Shown: in pieces, positions 1-6,779 of the stretch
Layout: each line of letters begins with the position of its first letter
Numbering within the stretch: position 1 is the stretch's first letter
Source: Nephromyces sp. MM_2019
Lineage: Eukaryota > Apicomplexa > Aconoidasida > Nephromycida
DNA length: 10,000 nucleotides
Assembly: GCA_015657535.1 (NCBI GenBank)
Contig: JADHZB010000791.1
Span: forward strand, 1 to 10,000
Direction: 5' to 3'
The notes under the pieces: generated by a model
What the model was told of the DNA's origin: nothing
What the model saw: the letters and a program-made list of their open reading frames with translations, nothing else
The model's database searches: none
Translations under genes and position numbers: made by a program

Positions 1-91
1 AGTTTTGCACACACAAAGAGCTGGGAGTTTTGCACACACAAAGAGCTGGGAGTTTTGCACACACAAAGAGCTGGGAGTTTTGCACACACAA
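1..91. repeat. 25-bp tandem minisatellite, about 3.6 copies
   Basis: Three identical 25-bp units start at 1, 26 and 51, and a partial fourth starts at 76. Each contains TTTTGCACACACA and then AAGAGCTGGG. The array reaches the left edge, so its full size is unknown. It lies just downstream (in the minus-strand sense) of the last visible apyrase exon, most likely inside that gene's next intron. Confidence 0.95.
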
Positions 92-122
92 CGAATACTC
101 CCCAGAAAGCATGCTAGCTCAC

Positions 123-180
123 CTCGTCATCATCTGAGGAATACCTGAAACTACTAACCCTTCGAGGGAGGACGACCCAG
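123..180 (-). CDS. Apyrase exon: WVVLPRRVSSFRY (last visible)
   Basis: Acceptor CTCTATGCAG, donor GTGAGC; phase 2 in, phase 0 out. The block VVLPRRVSSFRYSSDDDE equals FFLPRRASQERYSEKDDE in human CANT1. The remaining C-terminal blades (about 100 residues in the human protein) lie beyond the left edge. Confidence 0.9.
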
Positions 181-3100
181 CTGCATAGAGCAGACACACA
201 AAAAAAACACACAGAAAACGGCAAGAGCAGAGCATAAGAAAATGCAGACATACTTACAAGGGTAATTGGGAAATACATGCTGTATATACCTCTCCTCATG
301 CAAAGTCACACACCAGCTGAATTTGAGAACGTGCAGCAAATGGGTCCCTACAGCACACACACATAAAAACTGCTCTCAAAAACGGTGTACATACAGGAAA
401 TTGATCTCCATAACGCACACAAACTATCGACACACAGCAAACCTGCTTCAATATATGGAGTGTGCTTACTGGTAAAAGCTACTAAACTGCAGATATCCAA
501 GGCATGAAGAAGAAAGAAGATTAAGAGTAGGCTGAGGTGAAGATTCAAAGGTGTGCAGCGAAGTAAGAGCAATATAGTCATCAAGAAGAAGCATAATCAT
601 ATACAAGGATGCAGCTAAAGGCTCAGGAGCTTAACTGCAGATCGCGTATTACCTTCGATTCATAGAGCTCCAGCCTATAGCTTCATGCATTAGATAGCCA
701 GGAGGGTCGATATTTAGAGCACTACACACACACACACACAAATACACGTATATATGCATATATGAATAATCATGCATATTGGTCTATGTAAAGATCCGTA
801 TACACACACGTATTTATATACAGATTGGCATGCAAAAGATACGTGCACACATGCATAAACATAAGCATATACATAGGCAGATATACATAGAGAAACACAA
901 ATACTCATGCACACACACACACGATTACCTTCTTACTGCTTCATATTGTTCTCTCCAATAATGCCTAGTTAACTTGCCTTGAGTGGAGATAGACACCACC
1001 CAAAGGGTACGATCGTGCAAGACCTTACCATAATCATCTGAGGTGCACACACACACACACACACACACACATAGTCTATTAGTAAACAGGTATATGCATG
1101 CCAAATTGAAACGCATACAAATGAAAGTTATCCTGGAAAGTCGGACAAATCCGCACACAGATGCACTTCATACATGAAGCATATAGATATATCCCACACA
1201 AGGCGACACCTCACATGCACATCTCCACACACATACTCATCAAACACACAAAAGTATCTACGCGCATATACTTTGCAAATACAAGCAAATATTGTACACA
1301 CACACTTCTCAAATACAAAACATGTCTATGCACACAAACCTTCAAACACACACTCAGACAAAAGTCCTCAAAAATCCACACATACATATCTAAATACACA
1401 AACTCCTCAAAATACACACACACAAGCTCCTCAAAAAAAAAACACACCAGTATACTCCTTCCCAAAGCTTCCCATCCAAAGCTCTCCATCCTTAACTGTA
1501 GCCCACTCAATCTTCATGCCGTTATCTGAAGTTCCATCCCCATCGCTTATCACGTAGAGAGGTGAGATTCTGCCTGAAGGCATAACGAGTAGTGATGTAC
1601 ATACACTCAGATCTACAAAAAAAAACACAGTTAAAAGACCTAGTGTATGAGCAATTTACAGAGTAAGAAGTATAGAACTTCTTTACGCAAGTTTGAAGGA
1701 AATTTCATTGAAACGAGAGATTCACACACACATGCGTAAATACACACACAGACGTATATTTAAAAAACACGGTTACACCCACACACACAAAAGCCAGAAA
1801 ATCGCTATATTTCATCCTTTTAGTTTTAAACACACACACACTAGCGTCTATCAAGAAGAACCGTCATGCAAAGGGAGAAACATACAATCGCAGGAAACTG
1901 ACAAAACATACATATTAAGAAGTCACGCATCTTCTTCATACATTGATGATATGAAGCCCTAACAGCATGAAAACTCGCGCACACACAGAAAGCATATAAC
2001 GCACTATAATTAAACACACAAATTATATTTTAAATAGACATACCATCAAAGCTTTTGCTTATATACTTATAGACTATGCCCGTGCGATCATCAAATGTCA
2101 ACAGGTCTCTGTACGTACAGGCTCAACACACGGAAATTTTCTCCAGCACGCCGGATATGTGGGGTTGTACGTGGAGGCGTATGCATATGCTACAATGTGC
2201 ATGTTTGTGCCTATATTGGGGATATAAGTATGTGTGCGTAAGCCATGGGCGGAGGGAGATTTGCACACACACGCAAATTCAATTGAGCAAACGTACGAAT
2301 AGCACACGAGCCCTACCTAGAGCAAAAAGACTCGCATACAGACCACCGAATGTGCGAGGCACAAGGATACTCATGCACACATATGAGCTTAGGTAAGCAC
2401 GTATTAACTCAGCTACATACAGGGACTAGATAACGCCTACCCATCACCTCGGCTATACTAACACACATTCACCAGCGCAGGTTCACCCCATCAGCTTAGC
2501 TACACACAGGGACTAGAGCAGTTACACCCATCACCTCACCAACTCACATGCAGCACAAGCTACATCCATCATCTCATCAGCATACAAACACACGCTACAC
2601 CCATCATCCCACAAAAACACACACACTACAGCGGCTACACACACATAATATAATCAAACACATAGTGAAGTATACTCAGCTCTAAAGTTTACCCATTAAA
2701 GTATATTAATTCACTCAGCTCAAAGCCTCTTCCTCCAGCGTTATAGTTTCCCTCCAACACACGCTCTTCCCCAAAACTGATATTATAGATTCCTTTCTCA
2801 TCAGTCCATATACGGCCAGGTAGAAAGTAGGAGTGAAACTTCAGAGAAGAGCCTTCGATACGGCTGCTCTCATCCAAATCTGCGATTAGCTGCAAAAATT
2901 AGAGGGGTGAAGGGGCGGTTGAGGGGGGTAAAGGGGGGTTTAGCAGGGATTGAAGGGTGTTGAGATGGGTGAAGGAGATTGAATGCGGGGTTTAGAAGGA
3001 AATTTGAGCGGCTGAAGGGGATCTAAAGGGGGTGGTTAAAGAGGTGATTCAGGGGGATTAGAAATGTATTCAGGAGGGCTAGGAAGGGGTTAAAGAGGTG

Positions 3101-3390
3101 ATTACTGGGGGTTTAGAGGGGGATTAAGCGAGTTTTCAGCGAGCGTAGAGCGAGTTCAGACGCCACTTCAAAGATGTGCTCTAGTTTGTATGCATGTATA
3201 AATTTAAAGCGAAGCACATGCCATCAGCAGAGCTCTCAAACACGAATAACTCTCAGTACCAGGAAATCACATGGATCCTCTATAGTGCAGGGCTGCTGCC
3301 TGACATAGCCTGCATCACCAGGTGATGCGATTTTTTTAGAAAAACGAATGAATGAAAAGCTTAAACAAGCGTAAGCTGCCAAGACTATAC
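123..3390 (-). CDS. Calcium-activated nucleotidase (apyrase, SCAN/CANT1 family), multi-exon, C-terminus off the left edge
   Basis: This family hydrolyses nucleoside di- and triphosphates (chiefly UDP and GDP in the human enzyme) with Ca2+ in the secretory pathway or outside the cell. I read seven exons, 3260-3390, 2693-2889, 2044-2108, 1448-1573, 929-1037, 653-721 and 123-180, with GT..AG introns and all six junctions in phase (755 nt, about 251 residues). In order the protein shows a hydrophobic segment (IVLAAYACLSFSF), IADLDESSR, GGRGFELSELIYFNG, DDRTGIVY, VISDGDGT, KIEWATVKDGELWMGSFGKEYT, PPGYLMHEA and VVLPRRVSSFRY. These are the family's blocks in the family's order. Acidic and serine residues at Ca2+-ligand positions known from human SCAN-1 appear kept (ELSEL, KIEW, MHEA); the last two (in GFSSFKF and YEGIEF blocks) lie off the edge. 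The start codon is unresolved: exon 3260-3390 has a good acceptor (TTTTTTCTTCAG) but is also open upstream to an ATG at 3460. Introns are TG-rich on the sense strand. Confidence 0.9.
653..721 (-). CDS. Apyrase exon: PPGYLMHEAIGW
   Basis: The acceptor is a TG repeat ending TGTAG and the donor is GTAATA; phase 2 in and out. It encodes the conserved PPGYLMHEA block, whose glutamate is a Ca2+ ligand candidate by family comparison. The exon is only 69 bp and has no open frame of its own. Confidence 0.88.
929..1037 (-). CDS. Apyrase exon: LWVVSISTQGKLTRHYW
   Basis: The acceptor CACCTCAG sits directly behind a (TG)n tract and the donor is GTAATC; phase 1 in, phase 2 out. It encodes the blade matching NPEWVKVVGYKGSVDHENW in human CANT1 and ends in YEAVR. 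Confidence 0.88.
1046..1071. repeat. (CA)n microsatellite at an apyrase 3' splice site
   Basis: This is an uninterrupted CA run. On the sense (minus) strand it is a TG run ending a few bases before the CACCTCAG acceptor of exon 929-1037. Shorter runs occupy comparable places at 722-741, 7483-7499 and 7619-7637. Confidence 0.9.
1448..1573 (-). CDS. Apyrase exon: ISDGDGT and GSFGKEYT
   Basis: Acceptor TTATGCCTTCAG, donor GTGTGTTTTT; phase 1 in and out. It contains YVISDGDGT, KIEWATVKD and GSFGKEYT, closely matching ILSDGDGT, KAEWLAVKD and GGLGKEWT of human CANT1. Confidence 0.9.
2044..2108 (-). CDS. Apyrase exon: DDRTGIVY
   Basis: Acceptor GTACGTACAG, donor GTATGT; phase 2 in, phase 1 out. 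It completes the glycine of FNG and then gives DLLTFDDRTGIVYKY, the family's DDRTG block. The exact acceptor was fixed by phase, because an AG two bases further would break the frame. Confidence 0.88.
2411..2576. repeat. Degenerate direct repeats in an apyrase intron
   Basis: AGCTACATACAGGGACTAGA at 2411 recurs with one change at 2498 (87 bp apart). Both are followed by a related segment with CCCATCACCTC. Further copies of CCATCATCTC/CCATCATCCC follow to about 2615. The segment lies wholly within intron 2109-2692. Confidence 0.75.
2693..2889 (-). CDS. Apyrase exon: IADLDESSR to ELSELIYFNG
   Basis: It follows an AATTTTTGCAG acceptor and ends at a GTAAAC donor (phase 0 in, phase 2 out). It carries the family opening block IADLDESSR, a blade with SYFLPGRIW, and the signature GRGFELSELIYFNG, equivalent to GRGMELSDLIVFNG in human CANT1. 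Confidence 0.9.
2901..3125 (+). repeat. G-rich tract with G-quadruplex potential in an apyrase intron
   Basis: Four runs of four or more G (2904-2907, 2912-2915, 2923-2928, 2933-2938) with short loops meet the usual quadruplex pattern. G-rich sequence continues to about 3125, and GGTTAAAGAGGTGATT occurs twice (3034 and 3088). The gene reads on the other strand, so the G-runs are on the template strand and the pre-mRNA is C-rich here. Confidence 0.75.
3260..3390 (-). CDS. Apyrase exon with N-terminal hydrophobic segment
   Basis: The acceptor TTTTTTCTTCAG precedes 3390 and the donor GTACTG follows 3260. The exon enters in phase 1 and leaves in phase 0. It encodes a hydrophobic stretch ending at FIRF, a basic SKK, and then a polar stem to CDFL, which joins LIADLD in the next exon. 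This order (anchor or signal, stem, nucleotidase domain) matches type II anchored or secreted family members. There is no direct homology signal in this exon, so it rests on position, phase and splice sites. The frame stays open upstream to an ATG at 3460, giving 23 extra residues of CA-repeat-like composition. Confidence 0.6.
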
Positions 3391-3687
3391 CTGAAGAAAA
3401 AAGATGAAAGGAGTGTCTGCCTGTATGTGCTTGTGTTTGTGCGTGTGTGCGTTTGTTCATGTGTGCGTCTGTGCGTGTCCTTTTCTACCCCTACTTACCT
3501 GTCTGTGCTCGTTTGTGTGCTTTTCTATCCCAATCAGCCTATTAGCATGCATGTGTGTGCTTTGCTATCCCAATCAGCCTTTGTGTGTGAACAAACTTAA
3601 TACATTAGAAAGAGGAGATTTTCGCTCATCGCCATGAAAGAAGCTGCTTCTTGATGTTTTTAGCTAAAAAAATCGCTTGAAAAGCCC
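3391..3687. other. Gene-poor interval upstream of the apyrase: possible leader or promoter
   Basis: No convincing exon was found. The plus strand is TG-rich, the opposite polarity to the apyrase introns, so this may be 5' leader, promoter or the flank of a plus-strand unit. A 40-bp tandem repeat occupies 3475-3600. Confidence 0.35.
3475..3600. repeat. 40-bp tandem minisatellite, about 3 copies
   Basis: GTGTGCTTTTCTATCCCAAT at 3515 (followed by CAGCCT) recurs at 3555 with a single change. A more diverged unit starts near 3475 (CGTGTCCTTTTCTACCCCTA). Confidence 0.8.
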
Positions 3688-3785
3688 ATGAAGATGATTT
3701 TTGCAGCAGAAAAAACTCTAAAAACATTAAAAATGCTGCTAAAACAGATTTTTCATCCAAATGAGAGAAGTTGGGATTTGAGACA
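3688..3785 (+). CDS. Candidate coding exon, unidentified
   Basis: An ATG at 3688 opens 32 codons that stay open to a consensus donor, GTAAGT, at 3786. The peptide is lysine-rich and ends in IFHPNERSWDLR. It could instead begin inside, after a TTTTTGCAG acceptor at about 3705. I do not recognise the protein and could not trace the next exon with certainty. It might be an early exon of the plus-strand Kelch-like gene. The antisense frame is also open over this stretch, which weakens the call. Confidence 0.3.
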
Positions 3786-3904
3786 GTAAGTATGATGAAG
3801 ATGATAACAAAAAAAAATGACTTACAACCCAATTTTCACCCTTTTAAATGCTCTAACCAAGCAGAATCAGCAGACAGAGAATCTCCTTCTTTTTTGAGAT
3901 ATAC

Positions 3905-3960
3905 TGGCGCCACCCCGAGCCGTGGCTTCGGTGGGTTGCAAGAAGGTGGTATGGCCTACT
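3905..3960. other. GC-rich hairpin segment, possible structured RNA
   Basis: CCGAGCC and GGCTTCGG flank a 2-nt loop and form a stem with one bulge. Outside them CCACC (3911) can pair with GGTGG (3945). The segment is much more GC-rich than its surroundings. Read on the minus strand it starts with GGCCATACCACC, the first conserved bases of 5S rRNA, but the rest does not follow 5S rRNA. Confidence 0.3.
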
Positions 3961-3990
3961 AGAAAACATATTGGATGAGGGGGATAAGAG

Positions 3991-4160
3991 GGGGTTGCAT
4001 CAACAGAGGCCGGTGTCTGATGGGGGTGCATCAATAGAGGCAGGTGTATGAGGGGGTGCATCAACAATGGGGGGTGTTATCAGATGGGTGCATCAACACA
4101 TTTGGGTTAATAAGGGGGGTGCATCAATCAGAAGTGTCATGAGAGGGGTGCATCAAAAGG
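3991..4160. repeat. About 30-bp minisatellite with GGTGCATCAA core, six units
   Basis: TGCATCAA occurs at 3996, 4027, 4057, 4089, 4120 and 4149, spacings 29-32 bp, each preceded by a run of G. Spacers diverge more than the core. Confidence 0.9.
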
Positions 4161-4852
4161 GGGGTTCCATCTGTAGGCTCCAAGTTGCTACTCCTATAGT
4201 TCTTAAGAGAGGGTAGAGGATTCCAGTTTCTTCAGAGGTGGAGATGGTCTGTAGCAGACTAAGCTAGGCTTCGTCTGAGTGAATTTAAGAGTTTAAACCA
4301 TATGTGAGACCCCCCTCCCTCCTCATGTCAAGACTGCCACGTTGTGAGAGGGGAGCTGAGTACCCCTCAAAGAGCGTAAGAACATCTACGAAGAGAGGGG
4401 GGAAATTAAGCTTCTCGGTCAAGCTTGTCGGGTTCATCCCATCACCGTTAGAGGAGGATGATTCTCTTGGAGGAAAGCGTTGTAAGAATTTTCAAAAAGC
4501 TGAGAATCTACATTAGGAAGGTTTGCTGCTGAAAGGTAAGGAAAAGGCAGCGCTATAATGTAAAGAAGGATAACCTATAGAGGATGAAACAGGAAAGGAA
4601 TAGGGTTTTCAGAAAAAGTGTACATACACACAGGTGTAATGTCTTTCTTACGGATAAAGAGCCATGAAGAAGAGGAAGGAAGCGGTGGGAGATGATTTCA
4701 AGCAGATTCGAAGATAAGGAAGGAAGCTGCCGTAGACGATTTCCATACAATTTCAACATGAAGCAAATTGGCGCAGATTACGCGCAGAAAACATTTTTTT
4801 TTAATTATCTTCAGGAATTTCCCCAAAATGTATGAAATTCCAGCTTTTTCAG
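4161..4852. other. Interval without a confident gene; weak exon candidates on both strands
   Basis: On plus, 4424-4481 reads LVGFIPSPLEEDDSLGGKR and ends at a GTAAGA donor, and 4304-4379 is open to another GTAAGA donor. On minus, a pyrimidine-rich open stretch ends at 4652 with a GTAAGA donor. None can be joined to a recognised gene. The plus strand is purine-rich from about 4530 to 4740 and contains a diverged direct repeat of AGGAAGGAAGC (about 4671 and 4717). Confidence 0.35.
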
Positions 4853-4889
4853 TAGGAAGAAGAGGGAACTGATTGAAGATGACGCTGCA
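4853..4889 (+). CDS. Candidate exon RKKRELIEDDAA
   Basis: Acceptor CTTTTTCAG, donor GTAATA. The exon is charged and short. If real, the following intron would be only 24 nt. It is unrecognised, and listed because both splice sites and the phase fit. Confidence 0.25.
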
Positions 4890-6704
4890 GTAATAGAGTG
4901 AAGCTTTGGGGAGCTTCAATCGCCTTTTGAAGGCTTCTTCATCAATAATCTGATTTCTTCAAAGAAAGTGGTGTAGATTTTCTCGTGTGAAAACTTTTTT
5001 TTGGTTTTGTCGGTGAAGAGATCCCTTAAAGAAGAGAGTTACGTGTGTGTGTGTGCTGCTTTTGGTGGGTGTGTGTGCGCGTGCGTATATGCACATAGAG
5101 GTGCCTCTGCTTTAGTAAAAGTGCTGGATCTGTCTTTTCTTTTGATGACAAAAGGGAATTTTGTGGTTGTCTGCGCGCAAAAATATTTGGTTTTTATTGG
5201 GGGGATAGGGTGGGTAATGTTAGTGCCTGTATCGGGTGGGTAATGTGAGCGTCTGTATCGAGTGGGTAATGTGTGTGTTGGGGAGGATCTTGTTGGGGGA
5301 AGGGTGCGGTGGTGGGTCCCTCTATGTGCGCTACCAAGAGCATCTCCTGTGCGTGTTATGATGAGCATCTACTATGTGTTCGTCACACAAGGAATCCCCT
5401 GTGTGTGTGTGGAGAGGGAGTTTGAATGATTTGCACATTTTCAATGGATTCACTTCGATGAGCGTGTGTTCGCCAATCTCTCGCTGTATGTGCGCAATGC
5501 GCCGTGTATGTGTTATAGCTTTTCTACGTGTGTGTGCAGCTGCCCTTCAGAGAATCATAGCCTCTGCAAATGATAGCATTAAGAAGATGCAGTTTCAAGC
5601 ACAGTATACTGCTTCTTTAGGCAACCCAGTTTAGCGAATAAGCTTCGCTTAGCGAGGCATGCGATGAAGGTAAAGTGATGCTTACAGTATGGTAGCCACA
5701 CATACCCACAAGGTTTCAATTGTAGTCGTCGCACACACACTTTTCAAATCATCGTGCACACACACTACCCTCGTGCAGTCAGCGAACTCACACACTTTAC
5801 ATAAGTTGCTGCACTTTGGCACCATACACTTGATATTTAGCAGTACACACACACCCACTTTACCTCCAGCATTACACACACACATCCATTGCACATCCAG
5901 TACTAACACACACAAAACACACGAAATTCCCCAGAACTCGTGGTACAAAACAAACTTCTAGATGCGAAGAATTGTATACATTTCCACTCGGAACTCAAAT
6001 TAGGACACACACACACACACACACGCAATACACTAGCAACTAGCTACATAGTGCTTCGGAGCTGCCTCCCTATAACGGAGTGTGTGTGCAAACTCCGACC
6101 TGTTTCATACTTGTCATATTCTTAGCATACAAAGGCAAGCATTACTGTGTATACGCTACTGTGCGTGAGTACTAGCTAGGACATGCTTCAGCTTCTACTG
6201 CTTCGTGCGTGTGTGTTTGCGTGTGCGTGTTGTTAGTATGTTAGTGTATCTATGTAAGTCAGTGGGTGTCTGCGTAAGTCTGTTCGTGTCTGTGCGTGCG
6301 TGTGTGTGTGTGTCATGTATAGACTAAGCAACAAAAGCTACACTAAGAGAATCTATCTCATATCGAAAAATGCACACACAGATGAAGTATGGTATGCGGT
6401 GAGATCATCGTAAAAGCACTACAGAATCCACTTGATAGGGCCCAAAAGGGAAACGAACCGTTTTCGCTCAGCTTGGCTAGCGGTGTGTGTGTGTGTGTGC
6501 GTATGTTGGCGAGTCGGTGTGCTTCAGCGTGTGTGTGCAAGTATGTTGGACGGTGTGGGGGCCTGTGCACCTTTGCGTGGGAGTGTCCGTGTATGCCAGT
6601 GTGTGCGTGTACGTGTATATGACTGTGTATGGGATGGTCTGTGCGTGCAAATGCTTTTGCGTGTGGGAATAGCTGACACAGATTTGCCTAGGGAAACGTT
6701 ATAG
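4853..6704 (+). CDS. Probable Kelch-repeat protein, multi-exon, 5' end unresolved
   Basis: Small plus-strand exons join in phase to a stop at 6702-6704. The best supported chain is 5099-5209, 5415-5463, 5551-5603, 6052-6083, 6126-6168, 6323-6398, 6425-6482 and 6673-6704. The first junction makes KYLVFIGGIGGSLNDLHIFN, the Kelch pattern of a hydrophobic strand, double glycine, then LNDLxIF. A later one makes ELPPYNG, KGKHYCVYATV, KRIYLIS and DEVWYANP, matching the strands of a second blade. Kelch blades form beta-propellers that bind partner proteins, so the role is probably scaffolding, with no catalytic residues seen. Possible earlier exons are 4853-4889, 4914-4967 and 5019-5042. Several splice sites had to be chosen to keep phase. 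A rival reading of 6052-6164 in another frame uses more canonical sites but loses the Kelch pattern. The gene converges on the NMT gene. Confidence 0.5.
4914..4967 (+). CDS. Candidate exon LQSPFEGFFINNLISSKK
   Basis: 18 codons in phase 0 at both ends, between a GGGGAG acceptor and a GTGGTG donor. The composition looks coding, but no family is recognised. Confidence 0.3.
5019..5042 (+). CDS. Candidate micro-exon RSLKEESY
   Basis: A T-rich tract and GTGAAG acceptor precede it and a GTGTGTGTG donor follows. Eight codons. Joining to 5099 needs the donor two bases later (GT at 5045), which keeps phase. Confidence 0.28.
5099..5209 (+). CDS. Kelch-like exon: MTKGNFVVVCAQKYLVFIGG
   Basis: Acceptor GCACATAG, donor GTGGGT. 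It encodes two hydrophobic strands and a double glycine typical of Kelch strand 2. It sits between TG-rich tracts that look like sense-strand introns. Confidence 0.45.
5211..5272. repeat. 26-bp tandem repeat, three copies
   Basis: TGGGTAATGT at 5211, 5237 and 5263 (period 26), joined by CTGTATCGRG. It begins at the donor of the Kelch-like exon, so each unit carries a GTAATG donor-like site. Confidence 0.9.
5415..5463 (+). CDS. Kelch-like exon: GSLNDLHIFNGFTSMS
   Basis: The acceptor is a TG repeat ending GGAG and the donor is GTGTGT. SLNDLHIFN directly matches the Kelch strand after the double glycine. Phase 2 in, phase 0 out. Confidence 0.45.
5551..5603 (+). CDS. Candidate exon RIIASANDSIKKMQFQA
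   Basis: Acceptor CTGCCCTTCAG. It stays open past a possible GTATAC donor at 5604 to a TAG at 5632. It is therefore either internal (ending 5603, in phase with 6052) or the terminal exon of a separate gene ending ASLGNPV. The phase fit favours internal use. Confidence 0.4.
5640..6051. other. CA-rich interval, probable intron
   Basis: CA repeats dominate 5698-6024 on plus, the opposite polarity to the other introns of the Kelch-like gene. No exon supported on either strand. A small minus-strand unit cannot be excluded. Confidence 0.4.
6052..6083 (+). CDS. Kelch-like exon: ASELPPYNG
   Basis: Acceptor GCTACATAG. The donor lies in GTGTGTGTGC and was chosen by phase, because four overlapping GTs are available. 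ELPPYNG fits the turn before the Kelch histidine strand. Confidence 0.35.
6126..6168 (+). CDS. Kelch-like exon: YKGKHYCVYATV
   Basis: It follows a strong acceptor, TTGTCATATTCTTAG. The GTACTA donor at 6169 keeps the Kelch frame. The more canonical GTGAGT at 6165 would require a different reading frame through this exon. Confidence 0.4.
6323..6398 (+). CDS. Kelch-like exon: KRIYLISKNAHTDEVWYA
   Basis: The acceptor follows a TG repeat (CATGTATAG) and the donor is GTGAGA. KRIYLIS and DEVWY match Kelch strands 3 and 4. It is the most coding-like exon of this gene. Confidence 0.5.
6425..6482 (+). CDS. Kelch-like penultimate exon: NPLDRAQKGNEPFSLSLAS
   Basis: Acceptor GCACTACAG, donor GTGTGTGTGT. 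In phase with both neighbours. It completes WYANP. The preceding intron would be only 26 nt (6399-6424). Confidence 0.45.
6673..6704 (+). CDS. Kelch-like terminal exon ending DLPRETL
   Basis: After a GGGAATAG acceptor, phase 1 entry gives ADTDLPRETL and TAG at 6702-6704. Its stop faces the NMT stop 75 bp away. Confidence 0.42.
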
Positions 6705-6750
6705 CATGGAGATTCTAGGTTAGGCTGCAGACTGACAAGCACCAGTGGTA

Positions 6751-6770
6751 GTGTGTGAAACACCACACAC
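6751..6770. other. Perfect hairpin between convergent stop codons
   Basis: GTGTGTG, a 6-nt loop, CACACAC. It is symmetrical, so it can form in the 3' UTR of either convergent transcript. A role in 3' end formation is only a possibility. Confidence 0.5.
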
Positions 6771-6779
6771 ACAGTAAAC

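Noticed and set aside
1..91. CRISPR array or telomeric repeat
   Set aside because: Units are directly adjacent with no spacers and the sequence is not a telomere-type heptamer, so it is a plain minisatellite.
1161..1557. Two overlapping plus-strand frames of 122 and 127 codons
   Set aside because: CA-rich intron sequence of the minus-strand apyrase; they overlap a real exon (1448-1573) in antisense.
3626..3832. Minus-strand exon antisense to 3688-3785 (VLAAFLMFLEFFLLQK)
   Set aside because: It is open but has no fitting donor and cannot be joined in phase to the apyrase. The plus reading ends at a consensus GTAAGT.
3905..3960. Complete 5S rRNA gene
   Set aside because: Only the first 12 conserved bases match on the minus strand; the internal promoter region and the 3' half of 5S rRNA are not recognisable.
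5039..5368. 109-codon minus frame rich in THTH and PPT
   Set aside because: Antisense of TG repeats and of the 26-bp array, with no splice or family signal.
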